Source: Sphingomonas lacunae (GTDB lineage Bacteria; Pseudomonadota; Alphaproteobacteria; Sphingomonadales; Sphingomonadaceae). From it: a DNA stretch of 64,000 bases. Position 1 is the stretch's first letter. Each line of letters starts with the position of its first letter. Under the pieces are notes generated by a model. That model worked only from the letters and a program-made list of their open reading frames with translations, ran no database searches and had not been told where the DNA came from. The position numbers and the translations under genes are program-made. Shown here piece by piece: positions 57,855 through 64,000 of the stretch. The stretch spans positions 2,480,001 to 2,544,000 of the forward strand of contig NZ_CP053015.1 in the NCBI RefSeq assembly GCF_012979535.1. Direction: 5' to 3'.

Positions 57855-59875
57855 TGTTCAAAAAAATCCTCATCGCCAACCGTGGCGAAATCGCTTGCCG
57901 GGTGATCAAGACCGCGCGCCGCATGGGCATTGCAACCGTTGCCGTCTATTCGGATGCCGATGCCCGTGCGCCCTTCGTCCGCATGGCGGATGAGGCGGTG
58001 CACATCGGCCCGTCACCCGCCGCGCAATCCTACCTGATCGCCGACAAGATCATCGAGGCGTGCAAGGCCACCGGTGCCGAAGCGGTCCACCCCGGCTATG
58101 GCTTCCTGTCCGAACGCACCAGCTTTGCCGAAGCGCTCGCCAAGGAAGGCATCGCCTTCATCGGCCCGCCGGTGAACGCGATTGCCGCGATGGGCGACAA
58201 GATCGAGTCCAAGAAGCTTGCGAAGGAAGCCGGCGTCAATGTCGTTCCCGGCTTCGTCGGGGAGATTGAGGACACGGAACATGCCGTCCGCATCTCGGCC
58301 GAGATCGGCTATCCGGTGATGATGAAAGCCTCGGCGGGCGGCGGCGGCAAGGGAATGCGCCTTGCTTATGACGAGAAGGACGTCCGCGAAGGCTTTGAGG
58401 CGGTCAAGCGCGAAGGCCTCAACAGCTTTGGTGATGACCGGGTCTTCATCGAGAAGTTCATCCTCAACCCGCGCCACATCGAGATCCAGATCCTCGGCGA
58501 CCAGCACGGCAACATCCTTTACCTCAACGAGCGCGAATGCAGCATCCAGCGCCGCCACCAAAAGGTGGTCGAGGAAGCGCCGTCACCCTTTGTCACGCCC
58601 AAGATGCGCAAGGCGATGGGCGAGCAGTGCGTCGCGCTGGCCAAGGCAGTGGGCTATTACAGCGCCGGCACGGTCGAACTGATCGTCTCGGGCGCGGACC
58701 CGAGCGGCGAGAGCTTCTACTTCCTCGAAATGAACACCCGGCTTCAGGTCGAGCATCCGGTCACCGAATGCATCACCGGCATCGACCTCGTCGAACAGAT
58801 GATCCGCGTTGCCGCTGGCGAGAAGCTGGCGATGACGCAGGACGAGATCGGCATCGACGGCTGGGCGATCGAAAACCGCGTCTATGCCGAGGATCCCTAT
58901 CGCGGTTTCCTGCCCTCGACCGGGCGCCTCGTCCGCTACAGTCCGCCGATCCCCGGCTGGACCGAGGATGAGGATGCCAATGGCCGCCGCGGTGTTGACG
59001 GCGTTCGGGTTGACGACGGTGTCTATGAGGGCGGCGAAGTCTCGATGTTCTATGACCCGATGATCGCCAAGCTGATCACCTGGGGCAAGACGCGCGACGA
59101 GGCCGCCGACAAGCAGATCGCCGCGCTCGACGCGTTCGAGATTGAGGGCCTCGGCCACAATATCGATTTCGTCTCGGCGATCATGCAGCATCCGCGCTTC
59201 CGTTCGGGCGAGCTGACCACCGGCTTCATCGCCGAGGAATATCCCGAAGGCTTCCATGGTGCTCCGGCAGACGAGGTGCTGCTGCGCAACCTCGCCGCCA
59301 TCGCCGGTTTCGCCGCGACGGCGGAAGCCGACCGTGCCCGCCGCGTTGACGGGCAACTCGGTGGCCGCCTCGCTCCGCCATCAAAATGGCAGGTGACGGT
59401 CGATGGCGTCGCCCACAAGGTGAAGGTCAAGGAAAAGAAGCTCAAGGTCGATGGCGAAGCACTCGACATCGGTCTTGCCTATACGCCCGGTGACCGGCTG
59501 ATCGAGGCGGAGATTGATGGCGAGGTATTGATCGTCAAGATCGCCCGCACCCGTTCAGGCTTCACCCTGACGACCCGCGGCGCCAGCCACAATGTCCGCT
59601 GCCTGCCCTGGCGGGTTGCCGCCTATGCCGAGCATATGATCGAAAAGATCCCGCCGGATCTGTCGAAATTCCTCATCTGCCCGATGCCCGGCCTGCTCGT
59701 CGCGCTGCATGTCGGTGCCGGTGACAAGGTCGAGGCCGGGCAGCCGCTTGCGGTGGTCGAGGCGATGAAGATGGAAAACATCCTCCGCGCCGAAAAGGCT
59801 GGCGTGGTGAAATCGGTCAACGCCGCGCAGGGCGACAGCCTTGCGGTCGATGCGATCATTTTGGAAATGGAGTGA
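57854..59875 (+). CDS. pccA: acetyl/propionyl-CoA carboxylase alpha subunit
   Basis: Biotin carboxylase and biotin carrier on one chain of 673 aa. The N-terminal KKILIANRGEIACRVIKTA and ATP-grasp loop KASAGGGGKGMRLAY, with FLEMNTRLQVEHPVTE, form the carboxylase (about 1-450). A middle beta-barrel domain and the C-terminal carrier with VVEAMKMENIL (biotinylated Lys) follow. With pccB it forms propionyl-CoA carboxylase. The distance from pccB and insertion of five genes between them is notable. A hairpin repeat follows the stop. Confidence 0.96.
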   Translation: MFKKILIANRGEIACRVIKTARRMGIATVAVYSDADARAPFVRMADEAVHIGPSPAAQSYLIADKIIEACKATGAEAVHPGYGFLSERTSFAEALAKEGIAFIGPPVNAIAAMGDKIESKKLAKEAGVNVVPGFVGEIEDTEHAVRISAEIGYPVMMKASAGGGGKGMRLAYDEKDVREGFEAVKREGLNSFGDDRVFIEKFILNPRHIEIQILGDQHGNILYLNERECSIQRRHQKVVEEAPSPFVTPKMRKAMGEQCVALAKAVGYYSAGTVELIVSGADPSGESFYFLEMNTRLQVEHPVTECITGIDLVEQMIRVAAGEKLAMTQDEIGIDGWAIENRVYAEDPYRGFLPSTGRLVRYSPPIPGWTEDEDANGRRGVDGVRVDDGVYEGGEVSMFYDPMIAKLITWGKTRDEAADKQIAALDAFEIEGLGHNIDFVSAIMQHPRFRSGELTTGFIAEEYPEGFHGAPADEVLLRNLAAIAGFAATAEADRARRVDGQLGGRLAPPSKWQVTVDGVAHKVKVKEKKLKVDGEALDIGLAYTPGDRLIEAEIDGEVLIVKIARTRSGFTLTTRGASHNVRCLPWRVAAYAEHMIEKIPPDLSKFLICPMPGLLVALHVGAGDKVEAGQPLAVVEAMKMENILRAEKAGVVKSVNAAQGDSLAVDAIILEME

Positions 59876-59884
59876 CGCCCCGGA

Positions 59885-59938
59885 CCCTCTCCCGTTTACG
59901 GGAGAGGGAGGGAGCCGCAAAGCGGCGGAAGGGTGAGG
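59885..59938. repeat. single double-hairpin repeat
   Basis: CCCTCTCCCG-TTTA-CGGGAGAGGG (59885-59908), a purine spacer, then GCCGC-AAA-GCGGC (59914-59926) and GGAAGGGTGAGG. It has the architecture of the repeats flanking the DUF559 gene though the sequence differs. It lies between converging genes and could act as a terminator for pccA. Confidence 0.75.
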
Positions 59939-59966
59939 ATGCAGGTGAGGAGATTGGCACGCGGCC

Positions 59967-60737
59967 TCAGCCGACAATCGCCACAGCCCTGATCCACCCG
60001 GCGCTCGCCCGTTCGATCTTCACCGGGAAGCAGCAAAAGGTGAAGCCGGTTGCCGGCACTTCGTCGAGGTTGGCCAGCTTTTCGATTTGGTAATAGGGGC
60101 GGATGCGCCCGGCTTTGTGGCCTTCCCAGATGATCGACGGGTCGCGCGTTTCGGCCCAGCGCTTCGCCGTGTGGCTGAACGGTGCGTCCCAGCTCCAGGC
60201 ATCGGTGCCAACCACCTTCACGCCGCGTTCGGTCAGATAGAGCGTCGCCTCGGCACCCATGCCGCAGCCCTGATCGGTGAAATTCTCGGTGCCATAGATG
60301 GCGCCCGACTTGACCAGCACAATGTCGAGCGGTTGCAGATCATGGCCGATGCGCGCCAGTTCGGCTTCGACCTCTGCCGCGCTGACGAGCGAGCCGTGCG
60401 GCTTGTGGCTGAAATCCAGCTTCACGCCGGGCCGCATGAACAGGTCGAGCGGCGCTTCGTCGATGCTGGGGGCAGGGGATGCGCCAGCATCAGTCGTCGA
60501 ATGATAATGCCATGGCGCGTCCATATGCGTGCCATTGTGGGTGGAAAGCGACAGCATCTCGACCGCCCAGCCTTCCCCATCGGGCAAGTCCTTTTGCTCC
60601 AGCCCGGGAAAGAACATGGCTATCTGCTCCCATGTGCTTTCATGCGTCGCATAAGTGATCTGCGGCCGCATCACCGGCGGGTCTGAAATCACATCGTTGC
60701 AGATGGGGATGGAGAGATCGATGAAGCGCTGGGTCAT
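59967..60737 (-). CDS. cyclase-family (kynurenine-formamidase-like) metal hydrolase
   Basis: 256-aa protein of the cyclase family (Pfam Cyclase), which includes kynurenine formamidases and other amidohydrolases. The metal motif is STHNGTHMDAPWHY, the SGAIYGTENFTDQG and VGTDAWSWDAPF segments are typical, and SLSTHN starts the site. I begin at ATG 60737 (MTQRFIDLSIPICND); the 26 codons before are unsupported. It diverges from the MHS-type transporter gene, and the pair may handle one substrate. Confidence 0.87.
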   Translation of the reverse strand: MTQRFIDLSIPICNDVISDPPVMRPQITYATHESTWEQIAMFFPGLEQKDLPDGEGWAVEMLSLSTHNGTHMDAPWHYHSTTDAGASPAPSIDEAPLDLFMRPGVKLDFSHKPHGSLVSAAEVEAELARIGHDLQPLDIVLVKSGAIYGTENFTDQGCGMGAEATLYLTERGVKVVGTDAWSWDAPFSHTAKRWAETRDPSIIWEGHKAGRIRPYYQIEKLANLDEVPATGFTFCCFPVKIERASAGWIRAVAIVG

Positions 60738-60860
60738 GACGGCATGCTGCCATGATTGCCGCCATTCGACCAATACCTTTTTTGACCGCTTGCAGCTTGC
60801 CCGCGCCCGCGCCAATAGTGACGCAAAGCCAATAAAGACCGATCATCGGGGAGACCATCA

Positions 60861-62486
60861 ATGAGCGAGACAGTGGCAGACGCCGGAGCGCCTGCGGGCA
60901 CGGTGCCGCATCGCGAGCCGACCGCCGCCGAACTGCGCCTTGTCATCGGCGCGTCGTCGGCTGGGACCGTGTTCGAATGGTATGATTTCTTCATCTACGG
61001 CACGCTCGCCGCGATCATCGGTAGCACCTTTTTCCCGGCTGACAATGCGACGCTGCAAACGCTGCTGGTCTGGGCCGGTTTTGCCGTCGGCTTCGGTTTC
61101 CGCCCACTGGGTGCTGTGCTGTTCGGTTTCCTTGGTGACCGGCTGGGCCGCAAATATACCTTCCTGGTCACGGTCACGCTGATGGGCGTCGCGACGGCCG
61201 GTGTGGGTCTGATTCCATCAGCCGAAAGCATCGGGATTGCCGCACCCATTCTCGTCATCTTCCTGCGCATCCTGCAAGGGCTGGCGCTCGGCGGCGAATA
61301 TGGCGGTGCGGCCGTCTATGTCGCCGAACATGCGCCAGCCAAAAAGCGGGGCTTCTACACCAGCTTCATCCAGGCCAGCGTTGTCGGCGGCTTCGTCCTC
61401 AGCCTCGTGGTCGTGCTCGGCTGCAAGGCGGCCTTCCCCGAGGATGTATGGAATGACTGGGGCTGGCGCGTGCCCTTCCTGCTCAGCCTGATCCTGCTCG
61501 GCATCTCGCTGTGGATGCGTATCAAGCTGTCCGAAAGCCCGGTGTTCCAGGCCATGAAGGAGGAAGGCAACATTGCCTCCAACCCGATCAAGGAGGCCTT
61601 CACCTACCCCGGCAACAAGCTGCGCATCTTTGTCGCCCTGTTCGGCATTGCCGCCGGCCTCACGGTGATCTGGTACACCGCCATGTTCACCGGCCTCGGC
61701 TTCCTCACCGGGCCGATGCGGGTCGAAACGACAGCAGCGGAAATCATCGTCGGCGTGTCCGCCGCATGCGGCATGGGCTTTTTCCTGTGGGCCGGGCATG
61801 TCTCGGACAAGGTCGGGCGCAAAAAGCCCATCGTCATCGGCTATGCCGCGACATTGGTGCTGCTCTTCCCCCTGTTCTGGCTGATGGGCCATGCCGCCAA
61901 CCCCGCTTCCTCGGCCGCGGCCGAAACCTCTCCTGTCTCCGTCACGGCATCGGGCTGCACCTTTGATCCGTTCGCCAAGGCGCAGGCCACGCCATGTGGT
62001 CAGGTGCTGGGCGAGCTGACCAAGCTGGGCGTGGTCTATACGGTGGAGCCGTCATCGGCCCCCGTCAGCGCGGCGCCAGTCGTCAACATCGGCGCGACCA
62101 GCCTGACCGTCACCGACAAGGCGCAGTTGCAACCGGCGTTGGAAGCCGCCGGCTATGATTTTGCCAAGCATGTGCCGAGTTGGGGCAATATTCTCATCAT
62201 CTTTGCCGCGCTGATGGGCCTGTCCGCGCTCTCGGGCTTTACCTATGGCCCGGTGGCGGCACTGCTGGCGGAAATGTTCCCGCCCCGCATACGCTACAGC
62301 TCCATGTCGATCCCCTATCATATCGGCACCGGCTATTTCGGCGGCTTCCTGCCGCTGATCTCAGCCTATATCGTGGCGGTATCGGGGGATCCCTATGCCG
62401 GACTTTGGTACACATGGGTGATCGTCGCGATTGCCTTCCTCGTCAGCCTGTTCCTCCTGAAGGAAACGCATACCGAGCGTGGCTGA
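60861..62486 (+). CDS. MHS-type MFS transporter with large insertion
   Basis: 541-aa transporter of the metabolite:proton symporter branch (ShiA/ProP/KgtP-like). SAGTVFEWYDFFIYG opens helix 1; GDRLGRKYTFLVTV is the loop motif; GGEYGGAAVYVAEHAP follows helix 4. Between about residues 345 and 438 there is an added segment of nearly 95 residues with two Cys (SGCTFDPFAKAQATPCGQ), probably outside the membrane and possibly closed by a disulfide. Similar insertions may occur in sphingomonads, but I cannot check this. Substrate unknown. ATG 60861 follows GGGGAGACC. Confidence 0.9.
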   Translation: MSETVADAGAPAGTVPHREPTAAELRLVIGASSAGTVFEWYDFFIYGTLAAIIGSTFFPADNATLQTLLVWAGFAVGFGFRPLGAVLFGFLGDRLGRKYTFLVTVTLMGVATAGVGLIPSAESIGIAAPILVIFLRILQGLALGGEYGGAAVYVAEHAPAKKRGFYTSFIQASVVGGFVLSLVVVLGCKAAFPEDVWNDWGWRVPFLLSLILLGISLWMRIKLSESPVFQAMKEEGNIASNPIKEAFTYPGNKLRIFVALFGIAAGLTVIWYTAMFTGLGFLTGPMRVETTAAEIIVGVSAACGMGFFLWAGHVSDKVGRKKPIVIGYAATLVLLFPLFWLMGHAANPASSAAAETSPVSVTASGCTFDPFAKAQATPCGQVLGELTKLGVVYTVEPSSAPVSAAPVVNIGATSLTVTDKAQLQPALEAAGYDFAKHVPSWGNILIIFAALMGLSALSGFTYGPVAALLAEMFPPRIRYSSMSIPYHIGTGYFGGFLPLISAYIVAVSGDPYAGLWYTWVIVAIAFLVSLFLLKETHTERG

Positions 62487-62523
62487 TCTTCACAGCACCG
62501 GCCTTGGCGGCTAGGGGGCAGGG

Positions 62524-63573
62524 GTGACCACACTCGTCCCGCCCCCTTCGCCACTGCGGCTGCGCCTGTCTGCCGATGCTCTCGTCCACAACTGGCGCTG
62601 GCTCGCCGGGCAGGGGAGCGCTGCCTGTGGCGCTGCGGTGAAAGCCAATGGTTATGGCACCGGGGCTACCGACGTGGTCAGGCTGCTTGGCGCTGCGGGC
62701 TGCCGCGATTTCTTCACCGCCACCTGGGCCGAAGCGCTGGCAATCCACGACGTCGCAGCTGGTGCGTCGATCAGCGTCCTCCACGGCATGCGTGACGAGG
62801 ATATGCCGCTGGCACTTGCCGGGTTCGCCCGCCCGGTGCTCAACACCCCCGATCAGGTCCGCCGCTGGCGTGATGCCGGGGGCGGCGCCTGTGATGTGAT
62901 GATCGACACCGGGATGAACCGTCTGGGTCTGGCGCTGGATGATGCCACGAGCGGCCTGCTGGTCGGGCTCACTATCCATACGCTGACCAGCCACCTTGCC
63001 ACCGCCGACGAGGATGTGCCGCAAAATGGCGAGCAGTTGGCCGCTTTCCGCGCCGCTGTCGCCGCCATTCCGCACCAGCGCGCCAGCCTTGCCAACAGCG
63101 CAGGGATTTGTCTGGGTTCCGACTATCATTTCGATCTCACCCGGCCCGGCCTCGCCCTGTATGGCGGCATTCCCCGGCCAGAGGCCGCACCGCATATTCG
63201 CGCGGTCGTTCATCCGGAGTCCCAAATCCTGCAACTGCGCACCGTCAGTGCCGGACAGCCCGTGGGCTATAACGCGACTTGGCGCGCGGATCACGACACC
63301 CGCGTTGCGATCATAAACCTTGGCTATGCCGATGGCTATCTGCGTTCCTTCTCCGGCAAAGGCTCGGCAAGCTTTGGCGGGCATCATCTGCCGGTAATCG
63401 GCCGCGTGTCCATGGACCTCGTCGCCCTCGCATTGCCGGATGCGCTGGATGTGCGCGAAGGCGACTGGGTGGCTATCGACTATGACCTATCAGAGGCATC
63501 ACGCCTATCGGGCCTGTCGCCCTACGAATTGCTGACGGGGCTCGGGAGTCGCTACGATCGGCTCTGGGCCTGA
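62524..63573 (+). CDS. alr: alanine racemase
   Basis: PLP enzyme making D-alanine for peptidoglycan. PLP Lys in AAVKANGYGTG, HTLTSHLATADE region, RPGLALYG, and the second catalytic Tyr in VGYNATWRAD; GRVSMDL is the C-terminal motif. 349 aa. It starts at GTG 62524 after GGGGCAGGG. Its 3' end overlaps that of the alpha/beta hydrolase gene on the other strand by 22 bases. Confidence 0.95.
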   Translation: MTTLVPPPSPLRLRLSADALVHNWRWLAGQGSAACGAAVKANGYGTGATDVVRLLGAAGCRDFFTATWAEALAIHDVAAGASISVLHGMRDEDMPLALAGFARPVLNTPDQVRRWRDAGGGACDVMIDTGMNRLGLALDDATSGLLVGLTIHTLTSHLATADEDVPQNGEQLAAFRAAVAAIPHQRASLANSAGICLGSDYHFDLTRPGLALYGGIPRPEAAPHIRAVVHPESQILQLRTVSAGQPVGYNATWRADHDTRVAIINLGYADGYLRSFSGKGSASFGGHHLPVIGRVSMDLVALALPDALDVREGDWVAIDYDLSEASRLSGLSPYELLTGLGSRYDRLWA

Positions 63574-64000
63574 TCGACCGAGCGCAGCCACTCGGCGAGC
63601 GGTTCCCAGCACCCCAGCTGCGCCCGACTCCCGGTGATCATGCCGACGTGACCCGAAGGGCAGGGCACCGCATCGATCCCGTCCGGCGCCGTCTCTGCCG
63701 GAGCTATACGGTCATTGTGCGCAACAAAATGGCGTACTGGTACAGCAATGTCTTCAGGCCGGATCGCCTTGCCAGCGACCAACCATTGCCCTGCACCCGT
63801 CTGGTCATCGTGCATCAACCGGCAAAAGAGATCTTCGCCCGCCGCAGCCGTCAGCGGCGCGCCGTCATTGGCCCAATCCTCCAGCGCCGCAAAACCAGTC
63901 ACCACCGGATCATCAATGCTGCGCCCGGCGAGTGCAGCAAATTTGCTGACAGTCCTGTCCGGGTCCAGTCCCCAGAAAGCGGTCTGCAACATTTCCATGG
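63552..64000 (-). CDS. alpha/beta hydrolase, C-terminal part (runs off the window)
   Basis: At least 148 residues of the C-terminal end of an alpha/beta-fold hydrolase, of the kind related to PhaC-like poly-hydroxyalkanoate enzymes (QTAFWGLDPDRTV, FAALEDWANDGAPLT). The acid is in FVAHNDRIAPAE and the catalytic His in CPSGHVGMITG. The nucleophile part is outside the window. The position next to alr is common in sphingomonads, as I remember. Confidence 0.7.
   Translation of the reverse strand, partial: MEMLQTAFWGLDPDRTVSKFAALAGRSIDDPVVTGFAALEDWANDGAPLTAAAGEDLFCRLMHDDQTGAGQWLVAGKAIRPEDIAVPVRHFVAHNDRIAPAETAPDGIDAVPCPSGHVGMITGSRAQLGCWEPLAEWLRSVDQAQSRS

Overview
The window is a stretch of a GC-rich alphaproteobacterial chromosome, most likely from the Sphingomonadales (Sphingomonas/Sphingopyxis relatives). 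This rests on the protein families: ALA-synthase HemA, an SCF-type short-chain-fatty-acyl regulator beside a methylmalonyl pathway, carboxyspermidine-type polyamine genes, the lepB-rnc-era order, and C-rich paired-hairpin intergenic repeats. I see no rRNA, tRNA, CRISPR, prophage or insertion-sequence transposase. Genes are packed tightly, many joined by ATGA or TGATG overlaps, and no gene-free gap exceeds about 250 bases.

Layout. 0-10 kb: a CFA-family lipid methyltransferase, a serine-hydrolase lipoprotein, an SDR oxidoreductase with purF, hisI plus a lipoprotein, a MerR regulator with a large acyl-CoA dehydrogenase, then cysK with a SleB-type wall hydrolase. 10-18 kb: an MFS exporter coupled to an aspartyl beta-hydroxylase, a UvrD-type helicase, a soluble lytic transglycosylase and a degenerate uracil-DNA-glycosylase-like protein. 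18-27 kb: ETF-ubiquinone oxidoreductase, a DUF559 nuclease gene enclosed in inverted hairpin repeats, ispE, an N-formylglutamate amidohydrolase, ilvD, a small lipoprotein, NAD(P)HX repair and an RNA uracil methyltransferase. 26-36 kb: two MAPEG proteins, a three-gene polyamine cluster, threonine dehydratase, a GNAT, hemA and murI. 36-48 kb: plsY, dprA, a VWA protein, topA, lepB-rnc-era, pgi, gor and an epimerase-like reductase. 48-60 kb: a propionyl-CoA to succinyl-CoA locus with its regulator. 60-64 kb: a cyclase-family hydrolase, an MHS-type transporter, alr and the end of an alpha/beta hydrolase.

How the genes work together. The clearest module is 48.9-59.9 kb: an ScfR-like regulator diverges from pccB, followed by methylmalonyl-CoA epimerase, an enoyl-CoA hydratase/isomerase relative, methylmalonyl-CoA mutase, bioB (the biotin needed by the carboxylase) and pccA. 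Together these convert propionyl-CoA to succinyl-CoA. The MerR/acyl-CoA dehydrogenase pair near 6 kb and the ETF-ubiquinone oxidoreductase near 18 kb feed electrons from acyl-CoA oxidation into the quinone pool. They share a TTGACGTTCA-type inverted-repeat site. TTTGCAA boxes occur both in front of the ScfR-like gene and in front of the MerR gene, suggesting linked control. The polyamine cluster (decarboxylase, carboxy(nor)spermidine synthase and decarboxylase) could make spermidine from ornithine and aspartate semialdehyde without S-adenosylmethionine.

The most unusual object is the DUF559 nuclease gene at 19.6-20.05 kb. It lies inside a pair of inverted double-hairpin repeats whose hairpins differ by compensatory changes. 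The left repeat supplies its ribosome-binding site and the right repeat supplies that of ispE. It resembles a REP/RAYT element in which a nuclease replaces the transposase. All family assignments are by reading; no database search was run.
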